Origin: an uncultured Pelagibacteraceae bacterium
GTDB lineage: Bacteria > Pseudomonadota > Alphaproteobacteria > Pelagibacterales > Pelagibacteraceae
DNA: 64,000 nucleotides
Direction: 5' to 3'
Assembly (NCBI GenBank): GCA_902610315.1
Contig: CACLVA010000002.1
Span: 62,001-126,000, forward strand
Within the stretch, counting starts at the first letter, position 1. Every line of letters begins with the position of its first letter. Shown one piece after another: positions 17,899 through 27,925 of the stretch. Both the position numbers and the translations under genes were made by a program. The notes beneath the pieces are model-generated. The model was given only the letters and a program-made list of their open reading frames with translations, made no database searches and was not told the DNA's origin.

Positions 17899-18590
17899 AG
17901 AACGAAAAGAAAAAAAATAACGTAATTTCATTTCCAGGCCAATTATCTACTGGAGAGAGGGAAGTTGAAGCTATTTTATTTGCTGCAGCAGAACCTTTAG
18001 AAATAGAAACCATAGAAGATAGAATTTCAAAAAAAATTGATGTTAAGAAAATTTTAAAAAAATTAGAAGATGTTTATAAAAATAGGGGAATTAATTTAGT
18101 TTGCATCTCAAATAAATGGTCATTTAGAACAGCATCAAATTTGTCGTCTTTAATGTCCAAACAAAAAACAGTTGAGAAAAAACTTTCCAAAGCTGCTATT
18201 GAGACACTATCTATTATTGTATATCACCAACCGGTAACTAGAGCCGAAATAGAGGAAATAAGAGGTGTCGCTTTTGGTACAAATACTCTTGATATTCTAA
18301 TGGAGCTTAATTGGGTAAAACCAATGGGCAGAAAAGAAATTCCTGGTAAACCAATACAGTATGGAACAACTGAGGATTTTTTGAGCCATTTTAATTTGCA
18401 AAAATTGTCTGATTTACCAACTGTAGATGAACTAGGATCAGCAGGATTGATTGACAGCTCAACTATTGACTCATCTATATTTGGAACTGGAAAATTTTAT
18501 AAAGAGAAACAAGATGAGAAAAAAGAAAATATTTATTCTAATATTGATGAAATGCTCAATAGCACCTTAAATGATGACGCTAAGGAGTAA
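17895..18590 (+). CDS. scpB: Segregation and condensation protein ScpB
   Basis: Partner of ScpA in chromosome condensation. 231 residues with two winged helices: REVEAILFAAAEPLEIETIE starts the first, and LSKAAIETLSIIVYHQPVTR with AEIEEIRGVA forms the conserved second. The GKPIQYGTTEDFLSHF segment is also family-typical. A low-complexity Asp/Ser/Lys tail follows. It overlaps scpA by 4 bp and is separated from tatA by 43 bp. Confidence 0.93.
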   Translation: MKNEKKKNNVISFPGQLSTGEREVEAILFAAAEPLEIETIEDRISKKIDVKKILKKLEDVYKNRGINLVCISNKWSFRTASNLSSLMSKQKTVEKKLSKAAIETLSIIVYHQPVTRAEIEEIRGVAFGTNTLDILMELNWVKPMGRKEIPGKPIQYGTTEDFLSHFNLQKLSDLPTVDELGSAGLIDSSTIDSSIFGTGKFYKEKQDEKKENIYSNIDEMLNSTLNDDAKE

Positions 18591-18633
18591 AATTCTACTT
18601 TAAAATCAGCTACAAAGAGGTTATATATATTTT

Positions 18634-18846
18634 ATGAGTATAGGTTTTTGGCAAATTGCAATTGTAGTTATCTTAGTAGTTCTTCTTTTTGGAAGAGGAA
18701 AAATTTCAAGCTTAATGGGAGATGTTGCAAAAGGCATTAAGAGTTTTAAAAAGGGAATGGCTACTGACCCTGGAGATGAAAAACCAAAAAATATTTCAGA
18801 AAATACTGAAGACAACAACAATCAAGATTCTCCAAATAAAGAATAA
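18634..18846 (+). CDS. tatA: Sec-independent translocase subunit TatA
   Basis: Pore-forming subunit of the twin-arginine translocase. 70 residues: short N-terminal span [17 protein letters not shown], the FGRGKI hinge (usual FG), amphipathic helix [16 protein letters not shown] and an acidic tail. A putative upstream AAAGAGG at about 18614 is rather far for a ribosome site. First gene of tatABC. A client is likely the M48-type lipoprotein at 35330, which carries an RR signal. Confidence 0.94.
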   Translation: MSIGFWQIAIVVILVVLLFGRGKISSLMGDVAKGIKSFKKGMATDPGDEKPKNISENTEDNNNQDSPNKE

Positions 18847-18848
18847 AA

Positions 18849-19103
18849 ATGCCACAAATTGGCTGGCTAGAACTTATTATAATAATCGGTCTTTCAATCG
18901 TAATAATTGGACCTAAAGATTTTCCTGTCGTTTTGAAAAAAATTGGATCTTGGTTTGGCTCTGTAAAAAGATACGTAAATAACTTGCAAAACGAAATGAC
19001 AAATTTGGAGGAAAACAGTATTGAGATTAATAATCAAACCTTTGACATAAATAATCCAAGCGAAAATGAGGAAAAAAAAATAGATAAAAATGAAGGAAAA
19101 TAA
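18849..19103 (+). CDS. tatB: Sec-independent translocase subunit TatB
   Basis: Twin-arginine receptor subunit partnering with TatC. 84 residues, short for the family. It has the N-terminal span IGWLELIIIIGLSIVIIGPKDFP with the TatB-typical GP hinge, then the amphipathic helix VVLKKIGSWFGSVKRYVNNL, and a charged tail rich in Asn/Glu. It begins 2 bp after tatA and overlaps tatC by 14 bp. Confidence 0.92.
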   Translation: MPQIGWLELIIIIGLSIVIIGPKDFPVVLKKIGSWFGSVKRYVNNLQNEMTNLEENSIEINNQTFDINNPSENEEKKIDKNEGK

Positions 19104-19854
19104 AGAAGAGGGATTCATAAGTCATTTAACTGAATTAAGAAAAAGGTTAATTCACTCCTTTATATTTTTAACTATTTTATTTGTTGTATGTTACATTTTT
19201 TCTGAGGAGATTTATGGTTTTCTAGTTTCTCCTTATGCAGAAGCTGTTAAAGATAGTCAAATAGAAAGAAGATTAATATTTACTGCGTTACAAGAAACTT
19301 TTTTAACTTATATCAAAGTTGCTTTTTTCGCAGCATTTTTTTTAACTTGTCCATATATTTTAATTCAAATATGGAAATTCATTGCACCAGGTCTATATGA
19401 GCATGAAAAATCTGCTTTAATGCCTTATCTGGTTCTTACACCAATTCTTTTTTTATTAGGTGGAATGCTTGTTTATTATTTAATAATGCCTCTTGCTATT
19501 AAATTTTTTCTTTCTTTTGAAAGCACTGGTTTAACTACAGCTCTACCAATACAACTTGAAGCAAAAGTTAATGAATACTTATCATTAGTTATGAAGCTAA
19601 TATTTGCATTTGGTATAAGTTTTCAGCTTCCAGTTATTCTATCTTTATTAGCAAGGATTGGATTTATTGATTCGATTTTTTTAAGAGAAAGACGTAAATA
19701 TGTTGTGATTATTATTTTTGCCGTTGCCGCTGTACTGACTCCGCCAGATCCTGTCACTCAAATTGGATTAGCGGTTCCATTGTTATTATTGTATGAATTA
19801 TCAATAATATCTGTAAAAGTTATAGAAAAAAAGGCAGAAAAAAAAGATGCATGA
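19090..19854 (+). CDS. tatC: Sec-independent translocase subunit TatC
   Basis: Core receptor of the Tat pathway, 254 residues and six membrane spans. The conserved N-terminus is FISHLTELRKRLIHSF; later family segments are PYILIQIWKFIAPGLYEHEK and VVIIIFAVAAVLTPPDPVTQ. The start lies inside the tatB tail and the stop overlaps serS by 8 bp. The block tatABC-serS is an alphaproteobacterial order. Confidence 0.95.
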   Translation: MKENKEEGFISHLTELRKRLIHSFIFLTILFVVCYIFSEEIYGFLVSPYAEAVKDSQIERRLIFTALQETFLTYIKVAFFAAFFLTCPYILIQIWKFIAPGLYEHEKSALMPYLVLTPILFLLGGMLVYYLIMPLAIKFFLSFESTGLTTALPIQLEAKVNEYLSLVMKLIFAFGISFQLPVILSLLARIGFIDSIFLRERRKYVVIIIFAVAAVLTPPDPVTQIGLAVPLLLLYELSIISVKVIEKKAEKKDA

Positions 19855-21106
19855 TATTAAATATATTAGAAACAATTTTTCTGAATTTAAAAAACAAGTA
19901 AATAATAGGAATACAGAAGTTAATCTTGATAAAATTTTAGAATTAGACAGCAAAAACAGATCTTTGATACAAGAAAAAGAAAAACTTGAGTCAGAAAAAA
20001 AAACCCTTTCAAAACAAAATGACAAAAGTTTATTTGCTAAATCGAAAGATTTATCTAAAAAAATAGATAAAATTAGTGAGGATCAAGTAAATGAAAGCAA
20101 AAAGCTAAACCAAATTTTATCTCAAATTCCCAATATAGCTCTTGAAGATGTACCTGTTGGCAAAGATGAAAAATCTAATAAAGAAATAAAGAAAAGCGGC
20201 AACATTTCTAATTTTAAATTTAAACCTAAATCACATTACGAATTAGGAGAAAATTTGAATATGCTTGATTTTGAACTAGCTACCAAGACAACTGGATCAA
20301 GATTTGTATTTGTTAAAGATAAATTGGCTCAATTGGAAAGAGCAATATCAAATTTTATGATCGATACACATATAAATGAAAATGGTTATAAAGAAATTTC
20401 CCCACCATTATTCGCAAATGAAAATAGCATGTTTGGTACAGGACAAATGCCAAAATTTGAGGAAGATCAATTTGAAATAAAACTTGATAATAAATCTGAA
20501 AGAAAATTTCTAATACCAACTGCTGAAGTAATATTAACTAATATGGTTAATGATACTATACTAAATCATTCTGATTTACCTTTAAGATTTGTTGCATCAA
20601 CACCATGTTTTAGAAAAGAAGCTGGGAGTTACGGAAAAGACACCAAAGGAATGATAAGGCAGCATCAATTTTATAAAGTTGAGTTAGTTAGTATTGTTGA
20701 CCCAGTAAATTGCAAAGATGAACTTGAAAGGATGACTAGTTCAGCTTGTAAAATATTAGATAAACTTAAATTACCTTATAGGGTAATAACACTTTGCACA
20801 GGAGATATGGGTTTTAGTGCCCAAAAAACTTACGATATAGAAGTATGGTTGCCATCAGAAAATATTTATAGAGAAATTTCTAGCTGCTCTACATGTGGAA
20901 CTTTTCAGGCTAGAAGAATGAAAGCAAGATTTAAAAAATCTAATAATGAAAAAGAATTCTTAGGCACTCTAAATGGTAGTGGTCTTGCAGTAGGGAGAAC
21001 TTTGATTGCAATATTAGAAAACTATCAGCAAGAGGATGGGTCTATTCTAATTCCTGATATTCTAAGACCATATATGAACAATTTGGAAGTTATTTCTAAG
21101 ATTTAG
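19847..21106 (+). CDS. serS: Seryl-tRNA synthetase
   Basis: Class II synthetase charging tRNA-Ser and tRNA-Sec-like substrates. 419 residues. An N-terminal coiled-coil arm (about 25-105) with alternating Lys/Glu heptads binds the long variable arm of tRNA-Ser. Class II motifs are visible: motif 2 ASTPCFRKEAGSYGKDTKGM with QHQFYKVELV, and motif 3 LNGSGLAVGRTLIAILENYQ. A tRNA-Ser(UGA) gene is in the window at 39195. Confidence 0.96.
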   Translation: MHDIKYIRNNFSEFKKQVNNRNTEVNLDKILELDSKNRSLIQEKEKLESEKKTLSKQNDKSLFAKSKDLSKKIDKISEDQVNESKKLNQILSQIPNIALEDVPVGKDEKSNKEIKKSGNISNFKFKPKSHYELGENLNMLDFELATKTTGSRFVFVKDKLAQLERAISNFMIDTHINENGYKEISPPLFANENSMFGTGQMPKFEEDQFEIKLDNKSERKFLIPTAEVILTNMVNDTILNHSDLPLRFVASTPCFRKEAGSYGKDTKGMIRQHQFYKVELVSIVDPVNCKDELERMTSSACKILDKLKLPYRVITLCTGDMGFSAQKTYDIEVWLPSENIYREISSCSTCGTFQARRMKARFKKSNNEKEFLGTLNGSGLAVGRTLIAILENYQQEDGSILIPDILRPYMNNLEVISKI

Positions 21107-21159
21107 AGTTGTTAAAATAATATTAATGGTATAATAGGTACTTTAACAAAATTTAATTT

Positions 21160-21447
21160 ATGTCAGAGTCTGGAATAGCACAACTAATACCTTTAATACT
21201 AATTTTTATAATTTTTTATTTCTTTTTAATTAGGCCACAACAAAAAAAAGTAAAAGAACATAAAGTCATGGTCGAAGGTTTAAAACGTGGCGACAAAGTA
21301 ATTACTTCAGGTGGTATAGTTGGTACAGTAGAAAGAATTATAGAAAACGATAGAGCAGAAATACTTATAGCAGACAATGTAAAAGTTGAAGTGATCAAAT
21401 CTACAGGCGTACAAGCCTTGATTAGTGGAACAGAACCAAAAAAATAG
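21160..21447 (+). CDS. yajC: Preprotein translocase subunit YajC
   Basis: Accessory subunit of the SecDF-YajC complex. 95 residues: one span near the N-terminus (LIPLILIFIIFYFFLI) followed by the conserved RPQQKKVKEHKVMVEGLKRG, and GDKVITSGGIVGTV. It lies 53 bp after serS, so a promoter could lie in that gap, and 9 bp before secD. Confidence 0.94.
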   Translation: MSESGIAQLIPLILIFIIFYFFLIRPQQKKVKEHKVMVEGLKRGDKVITSGGIVGTVERIIENDRAEILIADNVKVEVIKSTGVQALISGTEPKK

Positions 21448-21456
21448 TCAATTTAA

Positions 21457-23010
21457 GTGTTATATTTTTCGAGATTAAAAATAATTTCAATAATAGTTTT
21501 TTGTCTTTCTTTAATATTTTTTAGTATTTCTAACTTTATTAATAACGAGGATTTCTTTTTGAAAAAAAAAGTAAACCTGGGTCTTGATTTACAAGGTGGA
21601 TCATATTTGCTTTTGGAAGTAGATAAAAACCCAGTTATTAATCAAACTCTTCAATCAAAACTTACACAAGTACGTAATTATTTCAAAAAAAAAGAAATTA
21701 AAACCTTTGATTATAAATTAGGAAAACAAAAAGTTTTATTTAAGTCTGATACAAATGATCAAGAAAAAATATTAGAATTATTTAAAAATGATAACGAATT
21801 AAATCCTTATTTTGATGTTTATAAGTCTTATCAATACAATGTTGAATTAATTGATAATATATTTGAATTAACTCTTACAAAATACGGTATTATTGAAATT
21901 GAGCAATCTTTGTTAGATCAAGCAATAGAGATTGTTAGAAAAAGAGTGGACGAGGTTGGAACTAACGAACCTAGTATTACAAAAAGTGGTTCAAATAGAA
22001 TTGCTGTAGAGTTACCTGGTTTAGATAATCCCGATAGAATAAAATCGTTATTAGGAAGGACTGCAAATTTAACATTTAGATTTGTAACTCAAAATACTGA
22101 CGCCTCATTTGGTTCTGAAAAATTAAAAGATCTTGATACAGGTGAAGAACTGAATGTTAGTAAAAGAATTATTATAAGTGGTGACAATTTAATAGATGCT
22201 AAACCTCAGATGGACAATATTAATAATGAAACGGTTGTAAGTTTTACTTTAGATAGGTTAGGTGCAAGAAAATTTGGAAGAGCCACAAAAAACGGTATTG
22301 GTAAACAATTAGCAATAGTATTAGATAATCAGATTATTAGTGCACCTGTAATTAGAGATGTAATAGCAAGCGGATCAGGTCAAATTTCAGGTGGATTTAC
22401 ATTCCAGTCAGCAACTGATCTTGCATTATTACTTAGGTCAGGTGCTTTGCCAGCCCCTTTAGATATAATTGAAGAGCGAACTGTTGGACCAGATTTAGGA
22501 GAGGACTCTATTAAAGCTGGAGTTTTATCTCTGGTAATTGGATTTATTTTAGTGATTTTATATATGATTTATAAGTATAGGTTATTTGGCTTAATTTCAA
22601 ATTTTGCTCTAATAATAAATTTATTCATGTTACTTGGTTTCTTAACCATATTTGAAGCTACATTAACATTACCCGGTATCGCTGGCATTATTCTTACAGT
22701 TGGTATGGCTGTTGATGCTAACGTTTTGATTTTTGAGAGAATTAAGGAAGAATTAAAAAAAGAAAAAAATAAAGTAATTGCATTTGATAACGGATACACA
22801 TTATCAAGAACCGCCATCCTAGATGCAAATATAACAACAATAATTGCAGCATTAATTCTATTTGTTTTTGGCTCTGGTCCTGTAAAGGGCTTTTCAGTAA
22901 CACTATCAATTGGAATTTTAACAACATTATTCTCCGTTTATTACGTTGCGCGATTACTTACATCTCTTTATGTGATTAAAAATAAAAATAATGAGGTGAC
23001 TATCAAATGA
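21457..23010 (+). CDS. secD: Protein translocase subunit SecD
   Basis: RND-type subunit that uses proton motive force to pull exported proteins through SecYEG. 517 residues: N-terminal span, a periplasmic domain beginning VNLGLDLQGGSYLLLEVD, the region RVDEVGTNEPSI, and five C-terminal spans including GIAGIILTVGMAVDANVLIFERIKEE, split here as GMAVDANVLIFERI with the conserved Asp. The start is GTG at 21457, with no closer ATG before the conserved first span. It overlaps secF by 4 bp. Confidence 0.95.
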   Translation: MLYFSRLKIISIIVFCLSLIFFSISNFINNEDFFLKKKVNLGLDLQGGSYLLLEVDKNPVINQTLQSKLTQVRNYFKKKEIKTFDYKLGKQKVLFKSDTNDQEKILELFKNDNELNPYFDVYKSYQYNVELIDNIFELTLTKYGIIEIEQSLLDQAIEIVRKRVDEVGTNEPSITKSGSNRIAVELPGLDNPDRIKSLLGRTANLTFRFVTQNTDASFGSEKLKDLDTGEELNVSKRIIISGDNLIDAKPQMDNINNETVVSFTLDRLGARKFGRATKNGIGKQLAIVLDNQIISAPVIRDVIASGSGQISGGFTFQSATDLALLLRSGALPAPLDIIEERTVGPDLGEDSIKAGVLSLVIGFILVILYMIYKYRLFGLISNFALIINLFMLLGFLTIFEATLTLPGIAGIILTVGMAVDANVLIFERIKEELKKEKNKVIAFDNGYTLSRTAILDANITTIIAALILFVFGSGPVKGFSVTLSIGILTTLFSVYYVARLLTSLYVIKNKNNEVTIK

Positions 23011-23900
23011 CTGGAAAATACTTGTTTAACAAATATTATAATTTATCAAATATTATTTCATTAATAATATTTATAATATCTATTTTCTTACTAATATTTA
23101 AAGGTTTAAATTATGGAGTAGATTTTAAAGGAGGAACTTTAATTGAACTAAGATCTGATAATACTAATTATAAAACTGAAGATATTAGAGGTGCGTTTAA
23201 TAAACTTAATTTCGATGATCTTTCTGTTAAAAAATTTGGTGCTGAAGGAGATTATGTAATTAAATTTAAAAGATCAGATCTTAATAAACCTGACTTTATT
23301 AAAAATTTAAAAAATGATTTAGATAATTATCTTGAGGATTATAGTTTTAGACGTGTTGAAAATGTTGGACCAAAAGTAAGTGCAGAACTATTGCAAGATG
23401 GTGTAACGGCGATAGCAATAGCGTTAGCCGCTATGTTAATTTATATTTGGTTTAGATTTGAATGGCAATTCAGCATTGGCGCAATAGTAGCTATATTCCA
23501 TGATGTTATAATAACACTTGGTATATTTTCTCTTTTGAGTTTAGAGATAAATTTATCAATTGTGGCTGCCGTATTAACAATTGTTGGTTATTCAATGAAC
23601 GATACTGTTGTAATTTTTGATAGAGTAAGAGAAAACTTAAAAAAATATGCAGATATAAAAATTTTTGATTTAACAAACCTATCTATTAACGAAACATTAT
23701 CTAGAACCTTAATAACATCAGTCACTACACTTTTAGCACTCTTATCTATTTTCTTTTTTGGAGGAGAAATCCTTAAAGGTTTTTCTTTTGCAATGATCCT
23801 TGGCGTTATACTTGGAACTTACTCATCTATTTTTATTGCAAATCCAGTGCTTGTTTACTTTAAGGTATCTCAAAAAACTTTAATTAAAGAGGAAGATTAG
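23007..23900 (+). CDS. secF: Protein translocase subunit SecF
   Basis: Partner of SecD, 297 residues, six spans. Characteristic segments: GLNYGVDFKGGTLIEL, the loop NVGPKVSAELLQDGVTAI, and VGYSMNDTVVIFDRVREN with the conserved Asp for proton use, followed by SRTLITSVTTLLALLS. ATGA overlap with secD shows coupling. Its end overlaps the convergent Urate_ox_N-type gene by 4 bp. Confidence 0.95.
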   Translation: MTGKYLFNKYYNLSNIISLIIFIISIFLLIFKGLNYGVDFKGGTLIELRSDNTNYKTEDIRGAFNKLNFDDLSVKKFGAEGDYVIKFKRSDLNKPDFIKNLKNDLDNYLEDYSFRRVENVGPKVSAELLQDGVTAIAIALAAMLIYIWFRFEWQFSIGAIVAIFHDVIITLGIFSLLSLEINLSIVAAVLTIVGYSMNDTVVIFDRVRENLKKYADIKIFDLTNLSINETLSRTLITSVTTLLALLSIFFFGGEILKGFSFAMILGVILGTYSSIFIANPVLVYFKVSQKTLIKEED

Positions 23901-24499
23901 TAAAGGTTTTGCGCTACAACCATGCTTAAAAGCATAGGTAACGAAAGCAAAGTATTTGTTCTAGAAAACAACATTGCAACCCTAGCTGATTTAGCTTTAG
24001 TGTCTGCATCTACCTCAACAATTCCTAATGCTTTTTTTTGATTTGGCCAGATAACAAACCAAACATTGAATGCCATTATTATACCCAGCCACATTCCAAT
24101 ACCTATCGCAGTACTTTTTCCACCTCCTGACATAATACCTAATGTCATGGCATCATGAATATAACCGTTTATATAACCTAATATTAACCCTGAAATGATT
24201 GTTGCAAGAGCCGCCCATCTAAACCAAAATAGGGCTGCTGGAGCAATTACTTTACTAATCGCAGGTTTATGCTCATCTGGAATTTTTGCCATGTTTGGTA
24301 TTTGAACAAAGTTAAAATACCATAGCAAACCTATCCACATTATTCCGACTAAAACGTGTATATATCTAAATAACCAACTCCAGAATAGAGTATCAAAGTC
24401 AAATCCGCCATTTTGGAAAAATAAAATCAAAAACAATACAACAGATAGAATAAGCGAAAGATGAACAGTTCTTGATAATGAGCTTAAAATATTTCCCAT
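23897..24499 (-). CDS. Urate_ox_N-type multi-span membrane protein
   Basis: About 200 residues with five to six hydrophobic spans. HVLVGIMWIGLLWYFNFVQ with its His, and PAALFWFRWAALATIISGL, resemble the membrane domain of PuuD-type urate hydroxylases (Urate_ox_N family), but the C-terminal cytochrome c part of PuuD is absent. Later segments AFNVWFVIWPNQKKALGIV and RTNTLLSLPMLLSMV fit the same family. A TTG at 24514 would add 5 residues; ATG 24499 is preferred. No purine-catabolism genes are nearby, so urate oxidation should not be assumed. Confidence 0.7.
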   Translation of the reverse strand: MGNILSSLSRTVHLSLILSVVLFLILFFQNGGFDFDTLFWSWLFRYIHVLVGIMWIGLLWYFNFVQIPNMAKIPDEHKPAISKVIAPAALFWFRWAALATIISGLILGYINGYIHDAMTLGIMSGGGKSTAIGIGMWLGIIMAFNVWFVIWPNQKKALGIVEVDADTKAKSARVAMLFSRTNTLLSLPMLLSMVVAQNLY

Positions 24500-24525
24500 A
24501 TATAAATATAACAAAAATTAATTAT

Positions 24526-27402
24526 TTATGCAATTTTTTTAAATTTACCGTTAAGCAAATTTTTTAAAAATTTACCTGTATAGCTTTTAGAAACATTGCA
24601 AATGCTCTCTGGATTTCCCTCTGCGATAATTTCTCCACCCTTTACACCACCGTCAGGGCCCATATCTATAATATGATCTGCTGTTTTTATCACATCCAAA
24701 TTATGCTCTATAACTATAACTGTATTGCCCGTTGCAACAAATGTATGTAAGATTTCTAAAAGTTTTTTAATGTCATGTTGATGTAATCCTGTAGTAGGTT
24801 CATCAAGAATATATATTGTTCTACCTGTTGATCTTTTAGATAATTCTTTAGCTAGTTTAATTCTTTGTGCTTCTCCACCAGATAATGTGGTTGCCTGTTG
24901 ACCAATTTTTATATAACCAAGTCCTACCTTTTTAAGTGTCAGTAATTTTGATCTAATATTTGATATATTTTCAAAAAAATCACAACCTTCGTCAACAGTC
25001 ATGTTCAATACATCGGCTATACTTTTATTTTTAAATTTAATTTCTAAAGTTTCCCTATTGTATCTACTTCCTTTACATTCATCACATGTTACATATACGT
25101 CAGGAAGGAAATGCATTTCATAAGTTATAACACCATCTCCTTCACAAGCTTCACATCGACCGCCTTTAACGTTAAATGAAAATCTACCAGGTTTATATCC
25201 TCTACTTTTAGACTCTGGTAAATTAGTAAACCAATCTCTTATCGGTCCGAAAGCAGCTGTGTAAGTAGCAGGGTTAGATCTTGGAGTTCGACCTATTGGT
25301 GATTGATCAATATCAATTACTTTATCTATCAGTTCAATTCCTTTAAATCCCTTAAATGGCATAGGAATTTTTCTAGATTTGTTATTATTCAAACTCATAT
25401 TCAAAGCATTAAATAAAGTTTGTAAAATTAAAGTAGATTTACCACTACCTGAAACTCCAGTGATACAAGTAAAAGTCCCAAAAGGAATTTTTAGATCAAC
25501 ATTTTTTAAATTATTACCTGAGGCACCAAGAATTTGTAAAAATCTTCCATTCTTACTCAATCTTCTCTTTTTTGGTATTGGTATATAAAATTTATTGCAT
25601 AAGTATTTACCAGTTATACTTTTATCATTTTTCTTTATTTCATCTAATCCGCCATGAGCTATAACTTCTCCACCTTTGCTTCCAGCCTCTGGGCCTAAGT
25701 CAATGATGTAATCCGAGTTTTCAATTGTCTCAGTATCATGCTCTACTACAATTACAGTGTTACCTAAATCTCTTAATCTTTTTAAAGCATTAATTAATTT
25801 TACATTATCTTTCTGATGAAGACCAATAGATGGTTCATCAAGTACATAAAGAACACCGGTTAGACCAGAACCAATTTGCGATGCCAACCTTATCCTTTGT
25901 GATTCTCCACCAGATAAAGTTCCTGACTCTCTTGATAAAGTTAAATAATCCAATCCAACATTCAATAAAAAATTGAGTCTTTCATTTATTTCTTTCAGTA
26001 TGTGTTCTGCAATTTTTATTTGCCTTGCATCTAATTTCTCGTTTAAAGACTTAAACCATTTTTCAGCATCTATAATAGATTTTTCAGATATTTCACTTAT
26101 GTGTTGATTATCTATTTTTACACATAATGCCTCTTCTTTTAATCTATACCCGTTACAAGCCTCACATTTAGTATCTGACTGATATTGTGATATTTCCTCT
26201 CTTTTCCAATCACTATCAGTCTCTAAATATCTTCTTTCAAGATTATTTACTACACCCTCAAAAGTTTTTTTATGCGAATATTTTTCATATCCATCATCGT
26301 AAGAAAATTTAATTTCCTCTTCATCTGAACCATATAAAATTATATCTCTAATCTTTTTTGGTAATTTTGACCATTTTTCATCTAAAGAAAAGTTATAGTG
26401 TTTTGCTAAAGACGATAAAGTTTGAGCATAATATAGTGAGCTTGATTTAGACCATGGTTCAATCGCACCCTCTGCAATAGTCTTTTTTTCATTTGGAACA
26501 ACAAGGTTAGGGTCCACATTTAATTTTATACCAATACCATCACATTCAACACATGCTCCATAAGGACTATTAAATGAGAATAATCGTGGCTCAATTTCTT
26601 CTATAGTAAAACCACTTTCAGGACATGCAAATTTAGACGAAAATATTATTTTTTCTTTTTTTCTAAATTTAGCTGGCAATGTTTCATTTTCGTATTCTAC
26701 ATATAATAATCCATTGGACAAATTAAGTGAGGTTTCGATACTTTCAGCCAAACGATTGCCTAAATCAGAATTTAGTATTATCCTATCAACTAATATTTCT
26801 ATTTCATGCTTTATTTTTTTATTTAATTCTGGGATGTTATCTATCTCATAAATTTTCCCATCAATCTTAATTTTTCGAAAACCTCTTTTTTTATAAGATA
26901 AAATTTCTTTTTTATATTCACCTTTACGACCTCTTACAATTGGTGAAAAAAGATAAATAGTACTTTTTTTAGGTAATGTTTTAATTTTATCTACAATTTG
27001 AGTTACTGTTTGTGATTTTATTTCTTTACCAGTAAATGGTGAGTAGGGGATACCAACTCTAGCAAACAATACTCTCATATAATCATATATTTCAGTAACT
27101 GTCGCTACTGTTGATCTAGGATTTTTTGATGTATTTTTTTGTTCAATAGATATTGCAGGACTTAGACCCTCGATTAAATCAACTTTAGGCTTTTTCATTT
27201 TATCTAAAAATTGTCTTGCATAAGCTGATAAACTTTCAACATACCTTCTTTGACCTTCAGCATAGATAGTATCAAAAGCTAGAGATGATTTTCCTGATCC
27301 TGACAGACCAGTTATTACTACAAATTTATCTTTTGGAATATCCAAAGAAATATTCCTCAAATTATGTTCTTTTGCCCCTTTAATAACTATCTTTTTAATC
27401 AT
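24526..27402 (-). CDS. uvrA: Excinuclease ABC subunit A
   Basis: Damage-recognition ATPase of nucleotide excision repair. 958 residues with two ABC modules: Walker [18 protein letters not shown] and [17 protein letters not shown]; signatures [16 protein letters not shown] and [16 protein letters not shown]; Walker [14 protein letters not shown] and [10 protein letters not shown]. Zinc-finger cysteines are seen in KCEACNGYR and CEACEGDG ... [10 protein letters not shown]. The segment FACPESGF lacks one of the first-finger cysteines; from memory this is common in alphaproteobacterial UvrA. It is divergent from ssb with a 74-bp gap, and no alphaproteobacterial LexA box (GTTC-N7-GTTC) was seen there. 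Confidence 0.97.
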   Translation of the reverse strand: MIKKIVIKGAKEHNLRNISLDIPKDKFVVITGLSGSGKSSLAFDTIYAEGQRRYVESLSAYARQFLDKMKKPKVDLIEGLSPAISIEQKNTSKNPRSTVATVTEIYDYMRVLFARVGIPYSPFTGKEIKSQTVTQIVDKIKTLPKKSTIYLFSPIVRGRKGEYKKEILSYKKRGFRKIKIDGKIYEIDNIPELNKKIKHEIEILVDRIILNSDLGNRLAESIETSLNLSNGLLYVEYENETLPAKFRKKEKIIFSSKFACPESGFTIEEIEPRLFSFNSPYGACVECDGIGIKLNVDPNLVVPNEKKTIAEGAIEPWSKSSSLYYAQTLSSLAKHYNFSLDEKWSKLPKKIRDIILYGSDEEEIKFSYDDGYEKYSHKKTFEGVVNNLERRYLETDSDWKREEISQYQSDTKCEACNGYRLKEEALCVKIDNQHISEISEKSIIDAEKWFKSLNEKLDARQIKIAEHILKEINERLNFLLNVGLDYLTLSRESGTLSGGESQRIRLASQIGSGLTGVLYVLDEPSIGLHQKDNVKLINALKRLRDLGNTVIVVEHDTETIENSDYIIDLGPEAGSKGGEVIAHGGLDEIKKNDKSITGKYLCNKFYIPIPKKRRLSKNGRFLQILGASGNNLKNVDLKIPFGTFTCITGVSGSGKSTLILQTLFNALNMSLNNNKSRKIPMPFKGFKGIELIDKVIDIDQSPIGRTPRSNPATYTAAFGPIRDWFTNLPESKSRGYKPGRFSFNVKGGRCEACEGDGVITYEMHFLPDVYVTCDECKGSRYNRETLEIKFKNKSIADVLNMTVDEGCDFFENISNIRSKLLTLKKVGLGYIKIGQQATTLSGGEAQRIKLAKELSKRSTGRTIYILDEPTTGLHQHDIKKLLEILHTFVATGNTVIVIEHNLDVIKTADHIIDMGPDGGVKGGEIIAEGNPESICNVSKSYTGKFLKNLLNGKFKKIA

Positions 27403-27476
27403 CTTTTTTGTTGCTTTACTTCAATATTATTAATAATCAAACCTTTTCTATGATATAATAAAATCATTAAAATATT

Positions 27477-27920
27477 ATGGCTGGAAGTTTAAATAAAGTA
27501 CTATTAATTGGACGATTAGGCGCAGATCCTGAAATTAAACAAATGGTTAATGGTAAAAGTGTTGCTAGACTTAGTTTAGCTACCAGCCAAAGCTGGAAAG
27601 ATAAAAACACTGGAGAAAAAAAAGAAAAAACTGAATGGCACCGTGTGGTTGTATTTAATGAGGGCTTAGTAAACGTGGTTCAACAATATCTGAAAAAAGG
27701 TGCTCAAATTTATGTTGAAGGTCAATTGACAACTAGAAAATGGAAAGATGAACAATCTGGCCAAGATAAGTATTCTACTGAAATTGTTATACAAGGTTAC
27801 AACTCATCACTGACAATGTTAGGAGGTGGTGGTGGTACTTCTAATTTAACTTCATCAAATAACAATCAAGAAGTATCGCAAATAACAGATAGCAATCTTG
27901 ACGATGATATACCTTTTTAA
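27477..27920 (+). CDS. ssb: Single-stranded DNA-binding protein
   Basis: OB-fold protein coating ssDNA in replication and repair. 147 residues: [18 protein letters not shown] at the N-terminus, [13 protein letters not shown] and [15 protein letters not shown] in the OB fold, a Gly/Ser/Asn-rich linker, and the acidic tip DDDIPF that recruits partner proteins. A TATAAT at about 27453 within the divergent uvrA-ssb gap is a plausible -10 element. It is followed 5 bp later by gyrA, as in other alphaproteobacteria. Confidence 0.95.
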   Translation: MAGSLNKVLLIGRLGADPEIKQMVNGKSVARLSLATSQSWKDKNTGEKKEKTEWHRVVVFNEGLVNVVQQYLKKGAQIYVEGQLTTRKWKDEQSGQDKYSTEIVIQGYNSSLTMLGGGGGTSNLTSSNNNQEVSQITDSNLDDDIPF

Positions 27921-27925
27921 CTTTT

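Noticed and set aside
23897-24499. Urate hydroxylase PuuD
   Set aside because: Only the membrane domain is present; the cytochrome c domain and purine-catabolism neighbours are missing, so the function is left open.
26620-26640. Missing zinc-finger Cys in UvrA (CPESG) as a sign of decay
   Set aside because: From memory other alphaproteobacterial UvrA proteins also have Ser at this place, and all other motifs are intact.
27403-27476. Possible LexA operator between uvrA and ssb
   Set aside because: Only an A+T-rich palindrome (ATTATTAATAAT) is seen; the alphaproteobacterial GTTC-N7-GTTC box is absent.
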